A stretch of DNA of 64,000 bases, taken from the NCBI GenBank assembly GCA_030704615.1, contig CM060733.1:2852001-2916000 (forward strand), written 5' to 3'. Of this stretch, positions 34,801 to 45,180 are shown in pieces (the stretch's first letter is position 1; each line of letters begins with the position of its first letter). The DNA is from Takakia lepidozioides. Lineage: Eukaryota; Streptophyta; Takakiopsida; Takakiales; Takakiaceae. Below the pieces are notes generated by a model. The model worked only from the letters and a program-made list of their open reading frames with translations, was not told the origin of the DNA and made no database searches. Position numbers and translations under genes: made by a program.

Positions 34801-35583
34801 TGCGGTTCCTATTTCTGTATTCCAAACTTGCTCAAGGAAACAGGATCAGGAGGCAACATGACTCGAGATTCATGAATACAATGACTTGATAATGGATGGC
34901 CTGCCTTGTTTTTTGTAGGTTCAATTTCAAAGTTAAGCTTCCATATAATTTGGATGGGTATTGCAGGTTGAGGCTGGTAGCGGAATCCAAAGGCTACAAG
35001 ATGGACGACGTTGGGCTGTACCCGATTACCCATGATGAACATGGGAACAAGGCAAGCTCACTTAAATGTTTATCTATTCCACCTCTTGTCCATTCAGGAA
35101 TTCAAATAACTTCACTATCAATCATTTTTTTCATTCCTCCCCTTTTCGCTTCCAGTGATCTGACAGATCTGGGGTGTGAACTCAATATCATTGGGCTGCA
35201 ACTGTTCTATCTGTAAAATACGACATTGATTGTTGCCTTAATACCCTTCTTACCACTTGATCTCATCTCCATGTTTCGAGTAAGAGCTAAGCTAAGTCTT
35301 GGAATGGGACAACATTGACAGTGAGAGAGCTATGGCAGTTCCATACTGAAATTTTCTTGAACAGTTTCGATCACAGTCCGTCAGAGTAGGACCAAAAGCT
35401 GATCACTTTGAAGTTCATTTTGGGACAGTTCTTTTGGGATTTGAAAATCTCATAACTTTTGTCTTACAACTTGGAGGTGTGCTACAGGTCAAATCGGATG
35501 TTGGGTTTCCTTGCAGAACAGAGAGGGAAGTGTTTGATAAACTCGGGGTTCCGTGGCTCGAACCACACGAGAGAAATTTGTGA
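28859..35583 (+). CDS. POLL: DNA polymerase lambda, complete 15-exon gene
   Basis: Exons: 28859-28981, 29546-29683, 29916-30270, 30394-30584, 30859-30955, 31064-31194, 31429-31491, 31740-31919, 32119-32172, 32531-32619, 33358-33451, 34017-34097, 34423-34490, 34967-35051, 35488-35583. All phases match and the frame is open, giving 614 residues, near the family's usual 530-580. An N-terminal BRCT domain (about residues 18-125, with W-I-E-D-C-L) is followed by a linker and then the family X core. The helix-hairpin-helix region has L-P-T-L-G-K-S and V-W-G-I-G-P. The nucleotidyltransferase site is G-G-S-Y-R-R-G-K then G-D-I-D-I (two catalytic Asp), and H-R-I-D-L supplies the third. T-G-N-D-V-L-N-R stands where T-G-S-x-x-F-N-R is usual. 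It fills short gaps in base excision and end-joining repair in the nucleus. ATG 28868 is an alternative start. Confidence 0.95.
35052..35487 (+). other. GC-AG intron 14 of POLL
   Basis: The donor reads AAG|GCAAGC, the accepted GC-type variant, and the acceptor CTACAG. The GC donor is fixed by protein continuity: N-K joins in phase 0 to V-K-S-D-V-G-F-P. No GT donor nearby would keep the frame. Confidence 0.88.
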
Positions 35584-37944
35584 CAGTAAGAAGGTTGTGC
35601 ACATATATATGTAAATTGTACAGGGATGTCCTGGAGAGGGTACAGCTTTTGGGCACATACCTGCTGAATATTCGGGTTTGGAAATCCTAGTAGCTCTGCA
35701 GGCTTATATCCTCGCTTTGAAAATTTGGCAAGTTTTGTAGCAGTACTAGTGAGAGCGCTACAGTTGGCTTGGTAAACTCTAGTTCCACTTGCAATTCAGG
35801 TTCTAATCTTCATAACTCATGACGTATGCGACAACATTCTGAGTTAGGAGTGTTTTTGGCGAAACTCACTGGAGTTGTATTTCGGGACAGGCCTTTCATC
35901 AACTCGCGCAATACCTTCCGTCTCCACAATTGCATTTTATGTGCACACAAAGAGCAAATTTAGTTCGCTCCTCATTCACAGCAGTCCCATCACATGTTCC
36001 ACAGAAAACTTGGAAGGTTTGCCAGAGTAGTGGTTGATGCTGGATACCACTCCGGTTTGACTCCGGTTTGATAGCGACTTTGGATTCTGGCACAGGATGC
36101 AAGTCCGAGGCAATATTGGATACCAGCAAGTTTGTGCCATACATCGCGGAGCTTGCACGACCAAAAATGCATTTTAGTCTTATGAAACCCTCAAGTTCGC
36201 AGTACAGGTACACAGGTAACCCTTTTCTCGGGCTGCCGTGGCAAAGCTCGGTGCATTTCATTCTAATTCTGAAGTGGTCTTGTAGGCTCACAGCCCAACA
36301 CAACAGAGCACCACACAAGCAGCTCATGAATCACAAGGGAAAGTTTATTGCACCACCGTTTGTATGTATGTACCAAACAAGATGGATGGCTACCAAACAA
36401 TCTGTCAGCAACGGAAACCTAAGCCTATTTCTAGAAAATCTTGCGAAACTGATCATGAAGTCGGGTGAGGACAACATTGAAAAAGGGAAATGCGAGTTTT
36501 GGATATGAAGTTGATTTACTGAAGTTTTCGGTGGAAAGGCATGCCAAGTGGCAGAGCAGAGTGGGTGGTCTGTGGCTGGATGCAAAAGCGATGGCGGACA
36601 CCAATCCCGTGTTGCCGTGTACCACACTTTGCAGTGCGCGCCTTGTCGTTCACGCCGTCCCAATAAAGATAAAAATCGGTGAAGAGTAGGGGAAGGATCG
36701 ATTGTCTTTCCTCGATTTCGCGGCGCATTCTCTGTAGTTGGAGCGCTGTTGGTTGTTGATCTCCGTTCATAGTTGTGGTTGCTCTGTGGTTGTTGTTCTA
36801 CCGATCACCATGGGCTTGGAGGTACCCGCTGTTCTTACCCGCTCCTGCTGTAGTCTGCTGTTGTTTGTGTCGTGCGCGCCTTCGAATTCTGTGAGGGACG
36901 TGTGAATGAGAGTAGAAGTAATGCAGAGATGCATATGTGTACGAGGTTCGGGCTTGTTCTGAGATTGGTCGGAAATGAAATGAAATATGAAATGGTACTT
37001 CATAACGTCCGCGGAAAGCTGAAAGAGCTTACGGGACAAGAGGAAGAAGGAAAGAAAGAGAGAGGGGCCACAAACAGCCCAACAGCAACTAAAGCTCAAG
37101 GGATTGTCTAAGAGTCAACGCTTCCTGCATGTAAGCTGCCAGGCATTTCTGATCCTCGTAAGGGAAGAGATTGGGTATCCCGGAATAGACAGTTGAAAAT
37201 CCCACGCATCTCATAGTGTATAATGGGCAGTGTAAGAAGAAAATGTTGTTCACTTTTAATCTCCCAGTAGTTCCCTGTGCAAGCGGGCACATCGGTCGTC
37301 ACATTGCAGATTTGCCCACCTACGAGTCTCTGTCCGCAGACTGCTCAGAGAAAGAAACGGTTGCGTTCTTTGAGAAAGTTAAGCAGAGTCGTGTAGTTTT
37401 GCGGTTGTTCTCCCTCTTCTTATCCTTTTCAGGAAGCTGATAGGATATTATGTCGCTTCTTTAAGGTGAATATGGTGCTTTAGGTGTGCATGCATGTGCC
37501 TTCGTTGTGTTTTCGTTTGATACTCTTCACTTGGGGTGCCGGGCGATTCTTGGAGCTTAATTTTTCTGTCTTAGTATTGTAGTCTGAGGTTCATTGAGAT
37601 AACGCGAGGCATGCGAGGAGGTATGGAATTTTCTGAGGAATTCTCCGGGTATTATTGCTTGTCAAAGGACTGACGAGTGGAAGGCCTGCCATAATTTTGG
37701 CGTGGTTATCTGCCGGTCTTTCCTGATCCTGATCATGGATATTGGGCCTCTGCTTGTAGAACTCTGTCATGTACTGGCGCGGTTATGTTGCCCAGTGTAT
37801 AACGTGATATGGATTAGGTGGGTGGCCTTCGTGTTAAGTCCATGCATGATTTGGACTCTGTTTATCCAACAGCTGACTAATCTCTAGTGTTGGACAGGCA
37901 AGGCTGTAAATAGGATTTGTGGGATTCCAACATTGTGTCTTCGA
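35584..37944. other. Intergenic region between POLL and ACBP
   Basis: Frames open on the plus strand at 36068-36508 and 36465-36689 show no recognisable motif and no clear start. They may be chance. The last few hundred bases are presumably the ACBP promoter and 5' leader, with an alternative 5' exon not excluded. Confidence 0.4.
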
Positions 37945-39028
37945 ATGGGGCTGGGTGGACAGGAGGATTTCCAGAAGGCCACGAAGGATGCCCTGACACT
38001 GCCACCAACAACCACCAATGATGATAAGCTCATCTTGTATGGCCTTTACAAGGTGGCTACCGTGGGAAATCCAGATATTGGCAAGTATCTCTCTCTCTCT
38101 CTTTGTAAACACACATATCTTGTGCTCGTCAAATTACCTCTTTAGACCCCTACTCACTAACTGCTGTGTCTCATCTGAAGTGTCGAAGGAGTATGTGAGC
38201 ATGGTCTTGCAAGAGCTCCAATTATTTCTGGTAATGATCAGTTGTCCTGTGATATTCAAGGGATGTGCAGAAATAGGCCTGGCAGCTGTGGGACCGACTC
38301 TTTTACTTGGGCAGGACAGCTTGTAGTGTACAAAACTGTCTGCCTCCTTTTGTCACCCTCAAACTTGGGCAACATGTGTTGTGGGCATCCTTTTTGGTCA
38401 AATGAAAATGTAGAAATAGTCAATATTAGTAGTCATTCTGATTCCAAATCTCAATGTACAGCTCGTCCTGGACTTTTCGATCCAAAGGGGAAGGCCAAAT
38501 GGGATGCTTGGAAGCTTGTTGAAGGTAAGCTTGTACTTTCTCAGTTGGTCCTCTGGATGTTTCACCTGCTTTTAGCAGTGATTAATGAGGCAATCACCAT
38601 TGACACCACTTAAGTCATTGGGTATGATCCTCATGTGCGACTTGAATTTGTTGCTTGCCTTAGACAAGGCCTTTTGGATGCAGTCTTCAGGCTCAGTAAC
38701 TAGCATTCGTTGCTGTTGTTGCATTTTACCCTTTTAGGTCATTCCTTCATGGCTTTTTGTAGCTATCAATCGACAATGATTCATAGGTAATCTTGTCTAA
38801 ATTTCTACATAGTTAGTATCACTCAACTTCTTTCAGAGGAGCTCTCCTCCATCTGACTAATAAAGTAGCTTCAAGATGAACATAGGGGGTGAAAATCCTT
38901 TGGGATCAATGTTCCATGGAGCTGCAGGAAACTCATGTTTGTTTGCTGTAATCTATTGGGCAGGTCAGTCGAAGGAACAGGCTATGGAGAACTACATCTT
39001 GAAAGTCACACAGCTCTCAGAGAAGTGA
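37945..39028 (+). CDS. ACBP: Acyl-CoA-binding protein, complete three-exon gene
   Basis: Exons 37945-38080, 38462-38524 and 38964-39028 join in phase 1 and phase 1 to give 87 residues, the normal size of the small cytosolic ACBP. The four-helix family pattern is visible: F-Q-K-A, L-x-L-Y-G-L-Y-K-V-A-T-V-G in helix 2, R-P-G-L-F-D-P-K-G-K-A-K-W-D-A-W-K (ligand-binding Lys and Trp) and a last helix with A-M-E-N-Y-I. It binds long-chain acyl-CoA esters and carries them between plastid, ER and cytosol. No signal peptide or ankyrin/kelch extension is present. Intron 1 is GC-AG. POLL lies 2.4 kb upstream on the same strand with no sign of co-regulation. Confidence 0.95.
38081..38461 (+). other. GC-AG intron 1 of ACBP
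   Basis: The donor is ATTG|GCAAGT and the acceptor TGTACAG. Joining gives I-A-R-P-G-L-F, the conserved family sequence, so the GC donor is required. Confidence 0.9.
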
Positions 39029-39736
39029 GACGCCGGTTATCATCTCAGAGTGGCAATTGCCAGCTCCATTTGTGAACTTCCGTGGTGTACATTCCAGTAG
39101 ACTAATTGTGGGACGAATGAATTGTGGTGTTCTGATGACATTCGCTTTACACATCAATTGTTGAGGCCTCTTTCCCACCATGGGAATGTGGTGGAAAGAA
39201 CCTTGGTGTTGTGTGATTCCTTACAGAATTTACACGCGGAGTTTTATAATGATTAGGACACGTTCGAAGATTGCACCAAGACTATCTTTTCTTTGAGCAT
39301 TTTGAAGCTATTTACTTTTCACATGCCAAAACTTCAGTGCCATCAGATGTGAAACATCACCAACATGACAGCAAAGAGGTGCACAAACCAATACTTTGTA
39401 TCAGTTGTAGTCTTGAATTAAGGACAAAGTAATGAGCTTCCTTGCAGAGGATATGGTGGATTTCATAGTCGCGCTATACCTTCCTTAGGATTTTCTGGAA
39501 AATATAACTATGAGAAGTTAGTGTCTATTCATCAAAACTGTTTTAGTCTGAATACTCGCAAGGTTGGGGCGACCGCCAATCCTTGTTCTAGCAACCTGCA
39601 GCCTGGGCCACATGGCCCTACTATTCAACCGGAGTGGGGTCCCAGCTAATTATGCCATTCCCAAAAATCTCTTTGCACTACTATGTGGCCAATATGAGAT
39701 TATGTCATGAATCTCCTTTAGTTGGTTGTTCCCTCG
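39029..39736. other. ACBP 3' flank
   Basis: 3' UTR and intergenic DNA. No gene or repeat seen. Confidence 0.5.
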
Positions 39737-39900
39737 GACATCTTGCTATTATGGTTGCTATCAATCTTACGTCCATTCTTGGCAAGTCAGAAGCTAGATA
39801 GATTCCTCTAGTTGGGTAGACATCTTGCTATTATGGTTGCTATCCATCTTCCGTCCATTCTTGGCAAGTCAGAAGCTAGATAGATTCCTCTAGTTGGGTA
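39737..39900 (+). repeat. 82-bp tandem duplication
   Basis: Units 39737-39818 and 39819-39900 differ at only a few bases. Each starts GACATCTTGCTATTATGGTT and ends CTCTAGTTGGGTA. Confidence 0.95.
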
Positions 39901-39928
39901 GATGCCCGCATATTGGCCAAAACCCCCT

Positions 39929-40064
39929 AAGATTTGTATGTGCAAATCTTGTAGCATGCTGCCCACCCCATTTATTATTTATTACAAGTGCTAAAACACG
40001 GGAAGATTTGTATGCCCAAAGCTCCTTGCATATTGCCCATGCCATTTATTATTTATTACCAATG
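39929..40064 (+). repeat. Diverged ~70-bp direct duplication
   Basis: AAGATTTGTATG... through GCCATTTATTATTTATTAC occurs at 39929-39990 and again at 40002-40064, with clear divergence. It lies directly after the 82-bp duplication, so two duplication events adjoin. Confidence 0.85.
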
Positions 40065-40069
40065 TCCCA

Positions 40070-40876
40070 ACATTCAAAGGAATTACAGAAAAAGATTTGA
40101 GGTCTGTGAGTATACATATATTCTGCGCCTTCGGCCTGTTTGATAGCGCATGCGTAAATTGGAGACTATTTGTTGTAATTCCGTTCCAATTCCTGGAATT
40201 CGAGGGAATGTATGCAGTGATGTCTGTCATACTGTTGACCTGAAGCCTCTGGGGTCAATTATATCGAAGTTTTGTTAGCAAAATTTATAGGATTTCTTTT
40301 TTCTTTTTTCTTTTCCTACATAGACCTCCAAAGTTACCACGATTATGTTGGATTATTAATGACATAGTTGGATGGGGGTCAGAGCAGGGTTCCGTGGACA
40401 GCTGCAAGTGCCTCCCCATGAATCGCCCCAGGATTAAGGAGGCGGCTATTGGACGAAGTAGGATATTCCCTAAGGGGCGCCCCCATGGATCCGCCACTTG
40501 CTATGGCCAAGGGGGAGTTGAACACCCTGACAGCGGGCCCAGCTGGGCCTCCCCTGGGCGAACCACCCTCCGCGGTCGGTGTAGTTCAATAATTGCATGA
40601 ATACCCGAATTACATGATCCCCAAAACCCATGCCCTCCACATGCCTCACGGCCACCCATGCCCACCACATGCATACATGCACATGACATAAGTATGAGAT
40701 ATGATTAGATTGAATTTTTAATTGCAAGGATGGCACCCAAGTGCGAAATGTCTGAATCTGTCTCTGTCGAGTCGCTTGGCATCCTCCACTTCCGCAGTGT
40801 CCTCACCGCGTGACAATGGCCACCACTACTTTCCACGATCTCTTTCATCTGTGTAATTTAGTCGTCTCATGCTCTT
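40070..40876. other. Non-coding interval
   Basis: A GC-rich block at 40380-40600 is flanked by AT-richer DNA. No recognisable gene. Confidence 0.4.
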
Positions 40877-41332
40877 GTGGAGGAAAATGATCGTAGGTGG
40901 CATCGCTTCCAACTTCGTCGATGGAGAGAATGTTGGCGCAAAGCTTCTGAAAACACAATTGCGAAATATTCACATGTTTGTTTTGTGATCATACGAGCAA
41001 TGATCAACACACCAACAGCAGGAGCATCAAACACGGGATTATCTAGGGTTCGTGGCATTCAAACTCCATGTATTTGGCTTTGTGAGGACATATGGGCTGT
41101 AACAGGTGTGTGTAATGACCGCCATTCTTTTGCGTTTGCATTTTGCAGACCTCACTACCTCATCACTATGGTGAAGCGAAGCACAATGACAAAGAATAGG
41201 CGCCAATATCATGAGGAATATGATACTGGCGAGTGGGACGACCTCATTTGCGAGCGCACTCCAAGGCCCGCGTTCAAGAACCTGGTGATCACCACAGGAA
41301 TGTATCTACTGCCACATTATTTACAAAGATAA
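40877..41332 (+). CDS. Unidentified ORF, 151 codons
   Basis: Open plus-strand frame with an acidic/aromatic C-terminal part (Y-H-E-E-Y-D-T-G-E-W-D-D-L). A plausible acceptor TTTTGCAG sits at about 41148, after which the coding character looks better than before it. It may be a 5' exon of the protease-like gene whose pieces follow at 41.8-44.2 kb, but no motif proves this. Confidence 0.25.
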   Translation: MEENDRRWHRFQLRRWRECWRKASENTIAKYSHVCFVIIRAMINTPTAGASNTGLSRVRGIQTPCIWLCEDIWAVTGVCNDRHSFAFAFCRPHYLITMVKRSTMTKNRRQYHEEYDTGEWDDLICERTPRPAFKNLVITTGMYLLPHYLQR

Positions 41333-41939
41333 GAATGAATGTTCACAGGATTAATGGTTGTCCTGTAGTAAACAGGAAACTGAAGAACAGAAGAGTCGGG
41401 GCGGAAATACAAAACAACCATGTAGCAGGTGCTAATTCTTTCCTCATTTACATCACCTGATTTTGCTCTTTGGTGTGTGGACTTAATTCTGTCAAGGACA
41501 TCCATTCATTGCAGCAAACTAATGTTCTTGTCCACGTTCTATGTTCGTAGCTTACATAAGGCCATGGAGGACGTATTGTGAGTTCAACACCGCAATAAGT
41601 TCCCCTCGTTTCTTCCATTTACATGGTACAATTCGGATCATGTTATTGTATAGGGACCGCAGCCAGAGCCACAAATGAACAACTTCTTACTAGTAATCAG
41701 CTTCTTCTTGTTTCTATTACCAAACACTGAACAATGCTGAAATGCAAATCTTTACATACCATAATGGTGTGGTTCAGTTGTGTGCACGGTAGGTAGATCA
41801 TGTACGGTATCTGTGTTTTCCCAACTTGTGAGGGCCTGAATAAAAGGTCTGGTCCAACTAAATTTTGGCATTACCAACCAATTCACTGTAAGGCAAAAAC
41901 CATTAAACATTCATGCAGTTCGGGGATTCCGTATTTGTT

Positions 41940-42303
41940 TGGCAGGAGGCGGCATGGACAAGGCAGTAACAGAAGCACTGATGTGTGGTTCTTCACAACT
42001 GTGCCAGCTAAGCATGTGCCTTTGCGCCTGGAAGACATGGATAATCTTCAAGATCCAAGGGGTTGGAGTAGTGATAGAATGATATCTTTTTGGATTACCT
42101 GGAAGGGCTCATCTATTCCCTACCATGTTACGTGTAAATATGTAGCTTTGCATTCCTTTACTTGGATAGAACTTCGAGAGCATTGTAAGAAGTATGGTAG
42201 TACAGGTGAGTCCAAAAAAACATGGGAGGAGGGCACAGGTTTTCGAAATTTGATGGTTTCAGGCATTCATGCTCAAGAGATACTAGAAGATCTTTACTCA
42301 TAA
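41940..42303 (+). pseudogene. N-terminal part of a Ulp1/C48-protease-like relic
   Basis: Open frame containing V-P-L-R-L-E-D-M-D-N-L-Q followed by G-W-S-S-D-R-M-I-S-F-W. Ulp1-family cysteine proteases begin with a similar L-x-x-L-x-x-x-x-W-L-x-D-x-x-I-x-F-Y signature. The frame ends at TAA 42301-42303, close to the left limit of the Ty1/copia fragment, and the family's C-terminal signature appears beyond that insertion on the same strand. The open frame extends upstream to 41800 but that part is unrecognised. Confidence 0.4.
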
Positions 42304-42379
42304 CTAAGTCACAGATCTAGCAAGCCTCATGCGCTCTGCATGGAATTGAGATACAACTATCCTGCAGGGTGTGACACTA

Positions 42380-42695
42380 AATATGCAACGAGTATACAAC
42401 CCTCAACACCTAAGAATGATTAAGTAACGGCATACTAGAGGGAAAAGAAGAGATTGGTGCTTAGCTATAAGTAAGTGTAGATCGTAGCGATGAGTAACTG
42501 GAGATCGTGGGAGAGAGTGCTCACTAATGAGTAAAGCCGATCTGAAGTATTTTGAAGTACATATCCTACGGTCCTCCGTGCACACTAGCCACGGTAACTA
42601 GATACTTTCTACATTCCCATTCAGTGAGTATTGTCTGCAGACAAAACGAGCTGTAAAGTCTAGATGCCAGAAAGTGATCAACCTCCCACTGCTTT
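42380..42695 (-). mobile_element. Possible 3' LTR remnant of the copia fragment
   Basis: On the minus strand, downstream of the RNase H end, a purine-rich AGTGGGAGG tract is followed by TGATCACTTTCTGG, as expected for a polypurine tract and LTR start. The other LTR edge is not defined and no second LTR is present. Confidence 0.35.
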
Positions 42696-42711
42696 CGCTG
42701 CGGGCAAGATA

Positions 42712-43510
42712 GTCAGGCCAAGTAGCATGCAAAGTTTCTAAAATCGATCAACAGGGAACGCTTTAGTGAATAAATCTGCGAGTTGCTCTGTAGTAGCAAC
42801 GTAAAGAACATTGATGGTACCAAGAAGCTGATGCTCTCTGATGAAATGGTACCGGACGTCAATATGTTTTGTCCTCCTGTGGAATTCAGGATTATGCACG
42901 AGCCGAATGGAACTTTGATTGTCGTTGAAGAGTTTGGTTGGTTGCGGCTGATGAAATCCAAGTTGGTCAGTAAGCGACGTCACCAAACTACTTCCTTCGT
43001 TGTCATGCTCGCAGCCACATATTCAGCCTCCGTAGTGGAGCTAGCAACGCAAGCTTGTTTGCGACTACACCAAACGATAGGACCTTGGTTCAGAAGTATG
43101 ACACAACCACTTCTTGATTTGCGATCTGTAACATCCCCGCGTAATCAGCATCCACATAAGCCTGTATGAGATTTGTGTCAGTGTTCCCATCATAGCATAA
43201 AGCCAACTTAATAGTGCCAGACAGATATCTGAAAATCCGTTTGACTGCAAGGTAGTGGGACCTTCGTGGTTTGGAGGAGATCTTGGCCACTGTGTTAATT
43301 GCAAGTTATGTCCGGACGGCTACCCATTTGAGCAAATTGCAAGCTCCCAACTGCTTCTGCATAGGGGAAATATGGGTCTGAGTCCTCAAGAATATCTGAG
43401 GTGTCATCAAGCCGAATATTTGGGTCCGCTGGAGTGGCGATAGGAGTGCAATGGTCAAAGCCAAATCGTTTCAGAATTCTCTTGACGTAGAGGTATTGTG
43501 CCCGTCTTTT
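42712..43510 (-). mobile_element. Ty1/copia fragment: RT end and RNase H
   Basis: Reading minus from about 43510: Y-V-K-R-I-L-K-R-F-G-F, then T-P-A-D-P-N-I-R-L and E-A-V-G-S-L...R-P-D-I-T, the end of a copia reverse transcriptase. Next comes the RNase H with Y-V-D-A-D-Y-A-G, T-E-A-E-Y-V-A, D-N-Q-S-S-I-R-L, H-I-D-V-R-Y-H-F-I-R-E and L-A-D-L-F-T-K. Frameshifts near 43300 and 43130 and an in-frame stop break it. Everything 5' of the RT end is missing, so this is a truncated insertion or a deletion remnant. It lies between the two Ulp1-like pieces. Confidence 0.92.
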
Positions 43511-43694
43511 ATTAGTAAGTACTAGACTTCATCCCCATTTGTTGTTTCCAACTTTGCATATAAAGTCCATTACATACAGTCTCAACATACATGTTTTTTA
43601 CATGCGCACATACTGCAAGTTGTTTTGTAGTTCTCACTGGAGTGTGCTTATTCTGGAGGCTCACAGATTCCTGCACCTCAACTCTATCTAAAAC

Positions 43695-44182
43695 TCACAT
43701 AAGATTGTAACTTCCACCAAGATGTGGCCAAATTGTGGGCAGTGCTACGCGACATGTTCCCTGCATCACCTGAATGAAAGTGGACATGTTCCTCAGCCCG
43801 GTGGTTGCGGCCTCTTGTACCCCAACAGCCTTCGAATTGGGAATGTGGTTACATTTGCACCCATTACATTGACATGTACTACCTCCATGAAACTTTTGTT
43901 GATCCCCGTCCAAATAGGGCGGGTCCAGTAAGACCTCTGGATTTCTGCTGCTACAATTTGGCAGTCCCATGTGTTGTGCCCTCCTTTCCTAGTAATCGTC
44001 TTTGCAATGCGTACGTCGACAAGACGTGGTTTCCTATGAAAGATGCTCTTCACAAGAGGCTGGAAATGCAACATATGGTGGAAATGGAGTTGAAAGGGCA
44101 CACTCCACATGGGCTGCCCAATGTCAACAAGACTGTCGTGCCTGACAAGGACGACTACCCATTGTTCCTTCTTCCTGTGTAG
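43695..44182 (+). pseudogene. C-terminal part of a Ulp1/C48 cysteine-protease-like relic
   Basis: The frame reads D-V-A-K-L-W-A-V-L-R-D-M-F-P, then past a TGA (43777-43779, where Trp would fit) L-V-P-Q-Q-P-S-N-W-E-C-G-Y-I-C-T-H-Y-I. In SUMO proteases the oxyanion Gln precedes the catalytic Cys in just this arrangement (P-Q-Q-x-N-x-x-D/E-C-G). The His and Asp of the triad should lie upstream and are not clearly present. A further ~110 residues follow to a stop at 44180-44182, without known motif. Plant transposons often carry such proteases, so element origin is plausible. Confidence 0.65.
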
Positions 44183-44887
44183 TTCTTTGATGACAGTCCA
44201 CAGTAGCATGCTCCTCGCATTCTATTCTGTAGTTGTATTTCAATGTGTCCTCATTGACATGAAGCCATTTGTAGTCCGAAAGGGTGCTACACGTTGGAAA
44301 AGCTACCATCACAAGCACCAAAATACCTCTCAATTACCACTAGGTGTGCACAGACCTTGAGGAACAGAAAGATTCATTTGGTAACATGCTCGAAGAAAGA
44401 CTGCAACATGACTCATAAGACACCATATGCACAATGGGCAACTCAATGTGACGCTCATTGGATATTTTTCATGTAACTATATTGACTTCGTTGCAGACCA
44501 ACGTTGAAACTGAATGCCTCCAAATTATGAGAAGTAAAGCAAGAAACAGCTGATGAAGACAGTCCCACCAAGGGGCCAGATGACACAATGTGAACCTAAC
44601 AGATTTCCCACCAGAATGTAAGCTTTGTAATGTCTCTATCAGGAGAGTAGGATGAGAGAGAATCAGTTTTGGAGGGATGCAGTCTCAGTATGCAAGTCAC
44701 TGCCACCCACATCACGCAAATCGCCAACAATGTTGTGATTCTCCAACCGTCCACTTACTCCCATTCCCATATCCAGATCCTCACCATGGCGCTTGTACTG
44801 TAGCTACAGTCACATGGCAAACACCCAATTCTTTAAAATTGCATACTGGTTTGCAGTCTATCATACACTCAAAACACAGACTCACCT
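44183..44887. other. Non-coding interval
   Basis: No recognisable gene. Probably the 3' flank of both the plus-strand protease relic and the minus-strand zinc-finger gene. Confidence 0.4.
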
Positions 44888-45180
44888 TTAGTATTTGTTA
44901 GCATGTGTACACCTCAGGCAACACCCTGGTAGCTGCAGGTGATGCTCGACACCAGCTTGGCCTTCTACATTCCTGGCTCCCTGTCCCTCTCTAGCCAAGT
45001 TGTTGCAGACACATAACTGCTAGCAGTGGGTGGGCCTTCTAAAGCCTGTGGTTAAAGAACCAGTCTTCAGGGAGTGGATACATCTCTCAATTAAGTTGCC
45101 TTTCTTTGTTGTTTGTTCATCTTAAGTGAACGACCAGCTTCAATTAGCTGCTGTCACTGAGTTAAGGAAATGAACGTCAC

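Noticed and set aside
41800-42303. Intact single-exon gene
   Set aside because: It lacks the catalytic half expected from its Ulp1-like signature, which appears only beyond the copia insertion.
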